The notes beneath the pieces were generated by a model, which saw only the letters and a list, made by a program, of their open reading frames with translations, had not been told where the DNA came from and ran no database searches. A stretch of DNA of 64,000 nt, taken from positions 80,256 to 144,255 of the forward strand of contig NZ_KQ949102.1 of assembly GCF_001514305.1 (NCBI RefSeq), read 5' to 3'. A program made the position numbers and the translations under genes. Each line of letters begins with the position of its first letter. Position 1 is the stretch's first letter. The stretch comes from Streptomyces dysideae. Its GTDB lineage: Bacteria > Actinomycetota > Actinomycetes > Streptomycetales > Streptomycetaceae. Shown here piece by piece: positions 12,242-20,342 of this stretch.

Positions 12242-14188
12242 ATGATCGTCCTCGGCCTTCACTTCGGCCATGATGCGGCCGCGACCGTCGTGCGCGACGG
12301 GGCCGTCGTCTCGTACGTACTGCGCGAACGGCACACCCGCGTCAAGCACGCCGCGAGCCTCGACGTGGCCACGGTCCGCCGGGCGCTCGCCGTGGCGGGC
12401 GTACAACCCGGCGAACTCGACGCGGTCGCCGTCTGCTCCACCCAGAACGTGGAGCTGATCGTCGACGACCCCGCGGCGCTGTCCGTGACGTATCCCCGGA
12501 CCGACCCCTTCGGTCGGCCCTGCTCGCTGCTTCAGCAGGAGCCGGACGCCGCCGAGCGGCGCGGCACCGGCACCCTGCTCCACTTCCTCTACGACCCCGA
12601 CCTCGCCGCCACCTGGCTCGGCCGCTCCTACGCCCGTCTGTACCCCGAGCACACCTCCCTGGACCGCGCGGACGTCCCGGCCACGCCCTGGATCGACGAC
12701 TTCGTCACCACCCCTGAATGGGACGCGGCCCGCGGCCTCGCGGACCTCGCGGCCACGCCGCTCGCCCCCGACGAGCGCCTGCGGTACGGCTTCCACCTGC
12801 CCGTCGAGGTGACGCTGGACGGGGTCACCGTCCCCGGCTACGCGGTCCACCACCACCTGGCCCACGCCGGCAGCGTGTACTACGCCTCAGGCCTCGCCGA
12901 GGCCGCCGTACTCACCCATGACGGCTACGCCGAGGGCGAGAGCTACCACAGCGGCATGTACTACCTGGGCCGCGGAAACGCGCTGTACCCGCTGTCCCCG
13001 CACCACCTGGGCCTGGGCGGCCTGTACGACCGGGTGGGCGCGGCACTGGGCCTCGGCGTCGTCGGCCCCGCAGGCAAGCTGATGGGCCTGGCCGCCTACG
13101 GCCGCCCCCGCTTCTACTCGTCGCGGTTCCTCGGGAACCACGCCGACCTGCGCGAGCGCTTCCCCGTGGACGTAGCCACCGCATGGCTGCGGCACTGCCG
13201 CCGCGAGGCGGAGCGGATGGGGTACGACCTCACCCCGTACGGCGATCCCGAGCAGGCCACGGCCCCGGTCAACGCCGACATCGCCGCCAGCACCCAGAAG
13301 CTCTTCGAGGAGACGCGGATGGAGGCGGTCCGGGCCCTGCACGCCGCGCTGGGCGCGGCCGGGCTGACGACCGGGGCGCTGTGCCTGTCCGGCGGGACCG
13401 CGCTCAACTGCCCCTCCAACAGCCGGATCGCCCAGGACGGACCGTTCCCACAGGTCTTCGTGGAGCCCGCCTGCGACGACGGGGGCATCGCCGTCGGCGC
13501 GGCACTCGCCGTCCACCACTCGATCCTCGACCGGCCGCTGCGGGAGCCGTCCGACGAGCCGCGCTTCCCGTCCCCGTACCTTGGCGCGGCCCCCGACGAC
13601 GACGCCGTCGACCGGGCCGTGGCCGCCGTCGGCGACCGGATCCGAGTGGAGGACCTGCGCGACGAGGGGCCGGCCCGGCGGGCGGCGGAGGATCTGGTCG
13701 CGAACCGCGTGCTGGCCTGGTTCGACGGCGGCAGCGAGGCCGGGCCGCGCGCCCTCGGGCACCGCTCCATCCTGGCCGATCCGCGCGACGCGTCGAACTG
13801 GCCGCGCGTGAACCGCATCAAGACCCGGGAGAGCTGGCGCCCGTTCGCCCCGGCCGTGCTCGCCGAGCACGCCGCCGATTGGTTCCGCGACCTTCCGCTG
13901 CCGTCGCCGTACATGCTCTTCAACGCGGTCGTACGGCGCGCCGACATCCCGGCCGTCACGCATGTGGACGGCACCGCGCGGATCCAGACCGTGGACGCCT
14001 CGGCGGGCGGCTACCACGCGGTGATCTCCGCCTTCCACGACCGTACCGGGGTGCCCGTCGTGATGAACACGTCCCTCAACGGCCCCGGCGAACCGATCGT
14101 CGAACGGCCCGAGGAGGCCCTCGACCTCTTCCTCAAGACCGAACTCGACGTGCTCTACCTGTCCGGACTGCGGATCACCCGCGCCTGA
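12242..14188 (+). CDS. NodU/CmcH/TobZ-family carbamoyltransferase
   Basis: A 648-residue protein with CAGGAG a few bases before ATG 12242. The N-terminal domain starts VLGLHFGHDAAATVVRDG, an actin-like ATPase fold, and contains the Fe-binding region HHHLAHAGSVYYASG (from about residue 203) and THDGYAEGES. The C-terminal domain carries LSGGTALNCPSNSR, GGSEAGPRALGHRSILADP and NTSLNGPGEPIVERPEEAL, all hallmarks of the family. Known members use carbamoyl phosphate and ATP, via carbamoyl-adenylate, to carbamoylate a hydroxyl or amino group of a secondary metabolite (tobramycin, cephamycin, novobiocin). This gene predicts that the cluster product carries a carbamate or ureido group. It follows the flavoprotein gene after 110 bases and precedes the M17-like gene by 22. 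Confidence 0.95.
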   Translation: MIVLGLHFGHDAAATVVRDGAVVSYVLRERHTRVKHAASLDVATVRRALAVAGVQPGELDAVAVCSTQNVELIVDDPAALSVTYPRTDPFGRPCSLLQQEPDAAERRGTGTLLHFLYDPDLAATWLGRSYARLYPEHTSLDRADVPATPWIDDFVTTPEWDAARGLADLAATPLAPDERLRYGFHLPVEVTLDGVTVPGYAVHHHLAHAGSVYYASGLAEAAVLTHDGYAEGESYHSGMYYLGRGNALYPLSPHHLGLGGLYDRVGAALGLGVVGPAGKLMGLAAYGRPRFYSSRFLGNHADLRERFPVDVATAWLRHCRREAERMGYDLTPYGDPEQATAPVNADIAASTQKLFEETRMEAVRALHAALGAAGLTTGALCLSGGTALNCPSNSRIAQDGPFPQVFVEPACDDGGIAVGAALAVHHSILDRPLREPSDEPRFPSPYLGAAPDDDAVDRAVAAVGDRIRVEDLRDEGPARRAAEDLVANRVLAWFDGGSEAGPRALGHRSILADPRDASNWPRVNRIKTRESWRPFAPAVLAEHAADWFRDLPLPSPYMLFNAVVRRADIPAVTHVDGTARIQTVDASAGGYHAVISAFHDRTGVPVVMNTSLNGPGEPIVERPEEALDLFLKTELDVLYLSGLRITRA

Positions 14189-14210
14189 AGCCTGACGAGG
14201 AACTCCCCCC

Positions 14211-15710
14211 ATGAAACTCACCACGTGCGCAGACACGCCCGCCCAGTGGCGCGGAGAGGTGCTCGCCCTCGCCGTGCCGCAGGGCCCGGCCGACCAGAAC
14301 CCGCTCGCCGGCCCCTGGCTGGCTGCCGTCGACGCCGCGCTCGACGGCGCCGTGTCGCGGCTGCTGGCGTACGACTCCTTCACCGGCGCCCGCGACGAAC
14401 TGGTCACCGGACCCGGAGTCCCGGCACGCTGCGAACGCCTGGTGCTGATCGGCCTCGGCCGGCCCGACGCCGTCACCCCTCACACGGCCAGGCGGGCCGG
14501 CGCCGCCCTGGCCCGGACCCTGACCAGCGGCCCCAACCGACGGGTCGCGCTGGCCCTGGAGAGCTGGCACGTCGACGGCACCGACCTCACCGAACACCTC
14601 ACGGAGGGCCTGAGCCTCGCCGTCCACTGCGGACGCTGGAACGTCCTGCCCGACCGCTTTCGCGCGGACTACGGCGCCGATCTGCCCAGGGAGCCGGAGA
14701 CGGTGGAGCTGCTCGGCGCCGCGAGCGCGGAGCCGCTGACGCGGGCCGAGGCGTTCACCGACGCCCTGGTGCTGGCCCGTGAGCTGGTCGCCGCGCCCGC
14801 CAACCTGATCACCCCCGACCGGCTCGCCCGCGAGGCGACCGCGCTCGCCGCCGCCCACGACCGCTTTGACGTCGAGGTGTGGGACGAGGAGCAGTGCCGT
14901 GCGCAGGGGCTGACGGGATTCTGCGCGGCGGCCGTCGGCAGCGCCGCCCCGGCACGGTTCATCCGGATCAGCCACCGGCCCGCCACTCCGTCCGGTCCCC
15001 CCGTCGCCGTGATCGGCCTGGGCCTGACCTACGACGACCGTGGCGTCGCCCGCTCCGGCGGAGCCGTCGAAGGGGCGAAGAAATACATGGCGGGAGCCGG
15101 CGCCCTACTTGGCGCCGCGACCGCCCTGGCCACTCTGGGCGGTACGCGAGAGGCCCACCTGCTGATCCCCGCGGTGGCCAAGACCGCCGGCCCGAAGTCC
15201 CTGCACCTGGGCGACCTGGTGACAACCGCATCCGGGCTCACCGTCGAGGTGAACCACCCGGACGCACACGGCAGGCTCATGATGGCGGACGCCCTGCACC
15301 TGGCCGCCCGGCTGGGCGCCGAGCGCACGGTCGGTGTCTCGGCGCTCGGCCTGCCGGTCGCCGCGGCGCTCGGTCCCAAGGCCGCGGCGCTGTGGAGCAC
15401 CGACGACGCCCTCGCGGCGGACCTCGCCGCCGCGGGCCGTGACGCGGGCGAACTCCTGTGGCGACTGCCGCTGGTCGATGAGTACGAGGACGAGCTGTGG
15501 GCCCCTTTCGCCAACCTGCGGTCCGCGGGCCCGGCCGGCGGCGACGGCGCCACGGCGGCCACGTTCTTGCGCCGTTTCGCCCCGCAGGGAGCGTGGGCCC
15601 ACCTGGAGATCACCGAACCGGCCTGGTCCCCGCGTATCGACGGCTACTACAACGCGGGCGCCACCGGATACGGCGCGGGCACCCTGGCCCGCTGGCTCTG
15701 CGGTCCCTGA
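14211..15710 (+). CDS. M17 leucyl-aminopeptidase-fold protein with lost metal ligands
   Basis: A 499-residue protein with the two-domain layout of M17 leucyl aminopeptidases: a variable N-terminal macrodomain and a C-terminal catalytic domain that ends GYYNAGATGYGAGTLARWL. The active-site motifs are altered. GKGxTFDSGG reads GLGLTYDDRG (Leu270 for the metal/catalytic Lys, Asp275 kept). The MKYDM aspartate position holds Tyr292. NTDAEGR reads NHPDAHGR (Asp351 and Arg355 kept, Glu replaced by His353). Most ligands of the two-zinc centre are therefore gone, so normal peptidase activity is unlikely. Sandwiched between the carbamoyltransferase and PaiB-like genes in one operon, it may have been repurposed for condensation, hydrolysis or binding of the product. 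A one-metal or histidine-based site is an alternative. Confidence 0.9.
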   Translation: MKLTTCADTPAQWRGEVLALAVPQGPADQNPLAGPWLAAVDAALDGAVSRLLAYDSFTGARDELVTGPGVPARCERLVLIGLGRPDAVTPHTARRAGAALARTLTSGPNRRVALALESWHVDGTDLTEHLTEGLSLAVHCGRWNVLPDRFRADYGADLPREPETVELLGAASAEPLTRAEAFTDALVLARELVAAPANLITPDRLAREATALAAAHDRFDVEVWDEEQCRAQGLTGFCAAAVGSAAPARFIRISHRPATPSGPPVAVIGLGLTYDDRGVARSGGAVEGAKKYMAGAGALLGAATALATLGGTREAHLLIPAVAKTAGPKSLHLGDLVTTASGLTVEVNHPDAHGRLMMADALHLAARLGAERTVGVSALGLPVAAALGPKAAALWSTDDALAADLAAAGRDAGELLWRLPLVDEYEDELWAPFANLRSAGPAGGDGATAATFLRRFAPQGAWAHLEITEPAWSPRIDGYYNAGATGYGAGTLARWLCGP

Positions 15711-15767
15711 ACCGGCTCCACCGGGCCCCTGCCCGGCCCTCACCTGTCCCTACCTGAGAGGCCTCCG

Positions 15768-16448
15768 ATGTACGCTCCTCCCCTGTACCGCTCCGAGGAC
15801 GTCGCTCAGCAGCACGACCTCATCGAGGCCAACCCCTTCGGGCTGATCACCGCCGTGGTCGACGGCCGGATCCACGGCACGCACATCCCGTTCGTGCTTG
15901 ACCGCGGCCCCGAACCCGGCGACCGCGGGCGCCTGCGCGCCCACCTGGCCAAGACCAACCCGCTGGTCTCAGCCCTGGCCAAGGGCGACGAGGTGATGGT
16001 CGCCTTCCTCGGACCGCACTCCTACATCTGCCCCGACGACTACGCCACCGAGCCGCACTTTCCCACCTGGAACTACTCGGCCGTGCATGTGTACGGCCGC
16101 CCGCGGATGCTGGACGACGACGCCCAGCGCGTCCAGCTCGACGACCTGATCGCGGCCGAGGAGGCCCGACGGCTGCCCAAGCGCCCGTGGACGCTGGACC
16201 GGGCGCCGAGCGAGCTGGTCGAACAGTTCCGGGCCGCGATCGTCGCCTTCGAGCTGCCGATCGCGCACATGGACGGCATCTTCAAGTACGGCCAGAACAA
16301 GACGGCGGAGGACCTCGACGCGCAGATCGCGGCCTTCCGCAGCCACCCTGCCGATCACTCGGCACGGATGGCCGACCTCCTGCACACCCACAACACGGCC
16401 AAGCTCGACACCCCCACCACACCCCGCACGGAAAGGCCCGGCAGATGA
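15768..16448 (+). CDS. PaiB-like FMN-binding protein
   Basis: A 226-residue protein of the FMN_bind_2/PaiB family. It starts with the diagnostic MYAPPLYRSEDVAQQHDLI and contains FGLITAVVDGRIHGTHIPFVL, the split-barrel flavin site region HSYICPDDYATEPHFPTWNY, and the helical segment FELPIAHMDGIFKYGQNK. The founding member, PaiB of Bacillus, was described as a regulator of sporulation and protease genes, while structures show a flavin-reductase-like split barrel. Its stop overlaps the start of the carrier protein gene (ATGA), so it is part of the biosynthetic operon. A flavin-dependent redox or resistance role is as likely as regulation. Confidence 0.85.
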   Translation: MYAPPLYRSEDVAQQHDLIEANPFGLITAVVDGRIHGTHIPFVLDRGPEPGDRGRLRAHLAKTNPLVSALAKGDEVMVAFLGPHSYICPDDYATEPHFPTWNYSAVHVYGRPRMLDDDAQRVQLDDLIAAEEARRLPKRPWTLDRAPSELVEQFRAAIVAFELPIAHMDGIFKYGQNKTAEDLDAQIAAFRSHPADHSARMADLLHTHNTAKLDTPTTPRTERPGR

Positions 16449-16777
16449 CCGCCTGCTCCGCCCAGGACATCCAGAACAGCTGTGGCATATCGAACATGCC
16501 GAACCTCACGGAGTTCACGGAACTGCGAGCCCGCATCGCCGACATCTGGCGAGACCTCTTCGCCGAGCCGGACATGCGCATCGAGGACTCCGACAACTTC
16601 TTCGCCCTGGGAGCCTCCTCCCTGCTGGCCATGCGGATGGCAACAGCGGTCGCCGAGCAGTGCGGCGTCCCCCTGACGGTCCTCACCGTGGCCGAGAACC
16701 CCACCCTCGCGGGCCTGGCCGAACAGGTACGGGAACTCGCCGCGGCGGAGGGGGCTCGGGAGGTCGGCGAGCTGTGA
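16445..16777 (+). CDS. Stand-alone acyl/peptidyl carrier protein
   Basis: A 110-residue carrier protein whose ATG 16445 overlaps the upstream stop by 4 bp. The core is IADIWRDLFAEPDMRIEDSD followed by NFFALGASSLLAMRM. The serine in LGASSL is the expected phosphopantetheine attachment site. The sequence pattern is closer to NRPS PCPs than to fatty acid ACPs. The first 20 or so residues lack helical character, so a slightly later start (MPNLTEF) is possible. No partner adenylation domain lies nearby, so it must be loaded in trans, perhaps by the cysteine-type A domain or an enzyme outside the window. It is the natural donor for the docking-domain NRPS at 6529. Confidence 0.9.
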   Translation: MTACSAQDIQNSCGISNMPNLTEFTELRARIADIWRDLFAEPDMRIEDSDNFFALGASSLLAMRMATAVAEQCGVPLTVLTVAENPTLAGLAEQVRELAAAEGAREVGEL

Positions 16778-16801
16778 CGCGGGCCGACGGGGGGTCGGAC
16801 C

Positions 16802-16830
16802 GGTACGGCTCCTCGCCGTTGGGCCGTACC
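16802..16830. terminator. Possible hairpin terminator after the carrier gene
   Basis: GGTACGGC at 16802-16809 pairs with GCCGTACC at 16823-16830 across a 13-base loop, 25 bases after the last biosynthetic gene. There is no U-tract, as usual in Streptomyces. Confidence 0.4.
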
Positions 16831-16883
16831 TGATCGGGAAGTTGGGCGGCGTGAAGTGGCCTGGGGGTGTCCTGATCAGGCGA

Positions 16884-17085
16884 CTAGTGCCCCGGCAGGC
16901 AACGTTCGCCCGTTAAGGAGCGGCGTCCGGTGCGTGCTCTCGGCGTGCCGGGTACATGCCCTCGTACTGGACGTACCTGGGTTTGTGCCCGGTGCGGCGA
17001 GTGGGGGCACCTCCCACGCCCTTGAGGCAGTGGGGGAGCGTGCCGGGCGTCGCGACGGGGCGAATGTTGCCTGTTGGGGCACTAG
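16884..17085. mobile_element. 202-bp MITE-like element with 27-bp inverted ends
   Basis: Both ends read CTAGTGCCCC toward the inside and then match for 27 positions with 3 differences (left ...GGCAGGCAACGTTCGCC, right inverted ...AACAGGCAACATTCGCC). The interior codes for nothing convincing and contains the TGGGGGCACCTCCC...GGGGGAG inverted motif that is common in Streptomyces repeats. CTAG at each tip may be the target sequence. The element forms the end of the adjacent transposase frame, so it appears to have landed in or at the 3' end of that IS. Confidence 0.75.
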
Positions 17086-18391
17086 CTTGACTCTGGTCCG
17101 AAAATAGAGGATGAGTCCAGGTTAGTGAGGTGGCCCCTGGTGTGCGTTCATGCGGCTTCGATGGGTCGAAGCGGACGGTGAAGCCGAGGGCGTTGGCCTG
17201 TCGGGTGATGCGGCGCATGGCGCGCTCGGGGTCGTACTCGGCGTAGTAATCGCCGCCGAGATCGGCGTACTCCACGTTGTCAGTGAGTATGTGCCAGACG
17301 GCGATGAGGATGGAGTGTTCGAGGGCGACCAGTGCCTTCTTCTTGCCGAGGCGGGGCATGAGCTGGTGGTAGCGGGCGCCGAGGTAGGTGGTGTTCTTGG
17401 TGCGGGAGGCGGCCATGGCCGCGGTGCCCAGGGCGGCGTTGAGCCAGCGGTTGCCGTGGCGTCGTCTGCCGGATTTGTGTTTGCCGGCGGATTCGTGGTG
17501 GCCGGGGCAGACCCCGGCCCACGAGGCCAGGTGGCCGGCGGTCGCGAAGCGGGCCATGTCGCCGCCGGTCTCGGCGATGAGGGCCTGGGCGGTGGCCCGG
17601 CCGACGCCGGGGATGGTTTCAAGCAGCTCCAGTTGGCGGGCGAAAGGGAGCATCTCCTCCTCGATCCGCGCGGACAGCCCGCCGATGGCTTCGGTGAGGT
17701 GGTCGATGCGTTCCAGGTGGAGCCGGCAGAGGAAGGCGTGGTGTTCGCCGAAGTTCCCGGTCAGGGCCTCGACGAGGGCGGGGATCTTGGGGCGCATGCG
17801 GGCTTTGGCCATGTCCGCCAAGGTGTGGACATCGCGTTCGCCGTCGATGAGGGCGGCGAGCATGGCCCGTCCGGAGACGCCCATGATGTCGGTGGCCACG
17901 CTGGAAAGCTTGATGCCCGCGTCCTCCAGTTCCTTCTCCAGCCGCTGGACTTCGCGGGACCTCTCCATGGTGAGGCTGGTGCGGTAGCGGGTGAGGTCCC
18001 GCAGGTGACGAATGGGCTCCGGCGGTACGAAGGAGGCTTTGCGCAGGCCGCATTCGCCCAGCTGGCACAGCCACTGGCTGTCGGCGACGTCGGTCTTGCG
18101 GCCGGGCAGCCCCTTGGCGTGTGCGGCGTTGACCAGGATCACGTTCAGGCAGTCCTCCAGCAAGTAGAACACCGGCCGCCAGTAGTCGCCGGTTGCCTCC
18201 ATCACCACCAGGGTCACCTGTTCGGCGACCAGCCAGTCCCGCAGTTCCAACAGCGCATTGGTCATGGTCGCGAACGTTCGGATCTCCTGCCTGCGGGAAC
18301 GCCTCCCGCCCGGATTCGGGGTGCGTACACAGGCTTTGAGATCCTTCTTGCCGATGTCCAGCGCGGCACACCGCTGGTGCAGTACGTCCAT
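16913..18391 (-). CDS. IS110-family DEDD transposase, C-terminus read into a MITE
   Basis: A 492-residue frame from ATG 18391. The N-terminal RuvC-like DEDD domain shows CAALDIGKKDLKACV, VVMEATGDYWRPVFYLLE and GLPGRKTDVADSQWLCQLG, which supply the acidic residues. The C-terminal Tnp_20 domain shows LLETIPGVGRATAQALIAET and LASWAGVCPGHHESAGKHKS with the conserved Ser region. IS110 recombinases are guided by a bridge RNA encoded in the element's non-coding end. About the last 57 residues are encoded by the 202-bp MITE, so the native stop was lost or displaced. An original length of about 435 residues fits the family. The active-site motifs are intact and it may still be functional. Confidence 0.85.
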   Translation of the reverse strand: MDVLHQRCAALDIGKKDLKACVRTPNPGGRRSRRQEIRTFATMTNALLELRDWLVAEQVTLVVMEATGDYWRPVFYLLEDCLNVILVNAAHAKGLPGRKTDVADSQWLCQLGECGLRKASFVPPEPIRHLRDLTRYRTSLTMERSREVQRLEKELEDAGIKLSSVATDIMGVSGRAMLAALIDGERDVHTLADMAKARMRPKIPALVEALTGNFGEHHAFLCRLHLERIDHLTEAIGGLSARIEEEMLPFARQLELLETIPGVGRATAQALIAETGGDMARFATAGHLASWAGVCPGHHESAGKHKSGRRRHGNRWLNAALGTAAMAASRTKNTTYLGARYHQLMPRLGKKKALVALEHSILIAVWHILTDNVEYADLGGDYYAEYDPERAMRRITRQANALGFTVRFDPSKPHERTPGATSLTWTHPLFSDQSQASAPTGNIRPVATPGTLPHCLKGVGGAPTRRTGHKPRYVQYEGMYPARREHAPDAAP

Positions 18392-18639
18392 GGGCCCCTC
18401 CCCGAGCAACGGCGGCGGTGCGCGCCGTCCGGAGGAACCACAGGGCTGAAGAGTCTGGTCCGCGTGCTGCTGCAACAATCGACGGTCCCTGTCAGCGGTC
18501 CCCACACGCCATCCTGACGCGCGAGCTCACAGGCATCACAGTGAAACCGGCGTTCCGGACGGACACGGGCCCATTTTCCCGCCTCCACGGCGGCCGCGCA
18601 GCGGCTTGGGTTCCTGACGCGTAAATAACTGCGGGACGA
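18392..18639. other. Non-coding left end of the IS110 element (possible bridge RNA region)
   Basis: This is the stretch between the IS110 transposase start and the IS4-type remnant. In IS110 elements the bridge (seek) RNA is encoded in the non-coding segment upstream of the recombinase. The outer boundary of the IS is not visible because IS110 elements lack terminal inverted repeats. No convincing gene is seen on either strand. Confidence 0.4.
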
Positions 18640-19346
18640 TGACCGGCCCCGAGGCGGTGGGCACGGCGAGCCGTCCCACTCCGTGGGTGGAGAGCAGTGC
18701 CCGGCATGACGCGGGAGGAGCAGCGGGTAGCCGAACGCGCGGGCCCTGCCGATGTGTTTGCGAAAGTGCCAGGTCACCGCTTTCTCGTCGGGAGCGGACA
18801 GGGTGGTGCCGTCCACGGCAACCAGGCGCAGGCCCTGGTAGAAGGCGCAGGACTGGCGGGGGTCGGCCACTGGTCCGGCCAGGATCGAGAAGAGGTGGCG
18901 CAGCGGTCCGCTCCCAGCCGGCGCCGGGCACGTGCCAGCGGCGAGGCCCACCGGCGGGCCACGGGCACACTGCCCAGCCCCGCCGTGAGCTTGCCCCACA
19001 CAGCCTGGTAGGAGGATCGCTCGAAGAAGGCGAGAGCCGGCACGAAATACACCACGACGCGCGCCGGGAGCAGCCGCAGCCACTGCTGGAGGACACCGGT
19101 GTCCTCCAGAACCGCGTCGACCAGCTCAGGGTCGATGATCTCGGTCAACTCGCCCAGATGGCCAGGCGCGTACACATCCAGGACTGTCGCGCCGGACCTG
19201 ACACTGACAGAATTCTGCGGCAACGGGACCTCCGGAACACTCGCAATGGCTTCGACACCATGCGAACTACCAGAGGTCCCGCCCCTTGACAGGGCGCACA
19301 CATCCTTGACGCACCGGTGTTGCCGCCGGGTGGTGTAGCGGATCAA
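18640..19346 (-). pseudogene. Truncated, frameshifted IS4-family transposase
   Basis: The first part (19346 to about 18915) contains the IS4 N-terminal segment LLPARVVVYFVPALAFFERS and SYQAVWGKLTAGLGS. The reading then shifts frame near 18910 and continues with RHLFSILAGPVADPRQ and FYQGLRLVAVDGTTLSAPDE, where the Asp is the first catalytic residue of the DDE fold. The rest of the DDE domain is missing, cut off close to the IS110 element. The gene is dead and older than the IS110 element that abuts it. Confidence 0.8.
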
Positions 19347-19489
19347 GGCGCCGGAATCCGCAGGTCGGGGACGGTGGCTCCGCCAGGCCGGGTGCTCAAC
19401 TCGTCTCAGCAGGGCGCCTCGTGGACTGCCGCCTCTCCGGAGATCGCCAGGGGCCTCGTACCGGAACGCGTAACGCTTGATCCCTTACA

Positions 19490-19646
19490 GGGTCTTCGAA
19501 GTTGAGCGGTGCGCGGACGCCGGGCGCCGACTGGTAAGCCGCGAGGATGTGACAGTTTCCGCGGGAGTGTCACATCCTCGCGGCTTACGAGGGCCCTGGG
19601 GGCGGACGCCGACCAACAGGGGCGCACCGCTCAAGTTCGAAGACCC
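19490..19646. mobile_element. 157-bp palindromic MITE, copy 1
   Basis: The element begins and ends with GGGTCTTCGAA / TTCGAAGACCC and is flanked by an exact 8-bp direct repeat CCCTTACA (19482-19489 and 19647-19654). Inside, GTAAGCCGCGAGGATGTGAC and its complement form a perfect hairpin of about 21 bp around a 13-base loop. A second copy in opposite orientation lies at 38395-38549. It has no coding capacity and must be moved in trans by an unidentified transposase. Confidence 0.92.
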
Positions 19647-19857
19647 CCCTTACACCACGACGCGGGACACGACCAGACGGAGGACGTCAGCTTCTCCGTC
19701 TCGTACTGGCGGGGCGAGGTCCGCATCGAGGTGGCTGACGGTTCATGCTCCCCCTCCGGCCGGACGCTACACATTCAATCTGGCATGCCCGTCCGGTGCG
19801 CTTCGTGCCCGTGGTCGGCGGAACCCCCCTGCCCCACCTCGCGGAGGAGGAGCCGGA

Positions 19858-20081
19858 ATGGGACTGAAGCCTGCCGAGCTGTGGAGCCGGTTCGACGGGC
19901 AAGGCGGGAGCTGCTTCAGGTGCGAGCGGACCGGACTTCCCGTGACGGAGATCGGCGATATCACCGTGGCAGGCGAGACCTTCGCCCTCCAAGCCTGGCG
20001 GGGGCTGGTGGACGGCCGGTCCCGGGCACCGGCCGGGTCAACGAACGCGTCGTGTCCGCCCTGGCCTCGCCGACCATTTGA
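19858..20081 (+). other. Doubtful small gene, frameshifted
   Basis: ATG 19858 is preceded by a very good GGAGGAG site and opens MGLKPAELWSRFDGQG with a CxxC-like FRCERTG and VTEIGDITVAG. Composition is protein-like for about 50 codons. The frame then loses coding character, and a better continuation in another frame ends NERVVSALASPTI at 20081. This looks like a small conserved gene with one frameshift, but I do not recognise the family. Confidence 0.35.
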
Positions 20082-20094
20082 CCCTGGCCAGCCG

Positions 20095-20342
20095 TCAGTC
20101 GCGGGAATTGCCGAAGAGGAGGCGGTAGGCGATCAGCAGGACCAGGGAGCCGCCGATGGCCGCGCCCCAGGTGGCGAGGTCGAAGAACTGGTTCTGTATG
20201 GGCCGGTCGAGGAGCTTGGCGGAGAGCCAGCCGCCGGTGAAGGCTCCGGCGATGCCGATGAGGGTGGTGCCGATGAGGCCGCCCGGATCGCGACCGGGCA
20301 GAAGAATTTTGGCGACCGCTCCGGCCAGGAGTTCCAGGCTGG
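20095..20342 (-). pseudogene. 5'-truncated GlsB/YeaQ/YmgE membrane protein
   Basis: The C-terminal two thirds of a transglycosylase-associated (GlsB/YeaQ) protein are present: LLAGAVAKILLPGRDPGG, TTLIGIAGAFTGGWLSAKLL and a last hydrophobic helix. No start codon or first helix precedes LTSLELL. The frame joins directly to the end of the LytR remnant, so the 5' end was deleted at that junction. An intact relative lies at 23236-23499. Confidence 0.75.

Noticed and set aside
17150..18517. Plus-strand frame opposite the IS110 transposase
   Set aside because: Gly/Val/Gln-rich shadow. The transposase motifs are on the minus strand.
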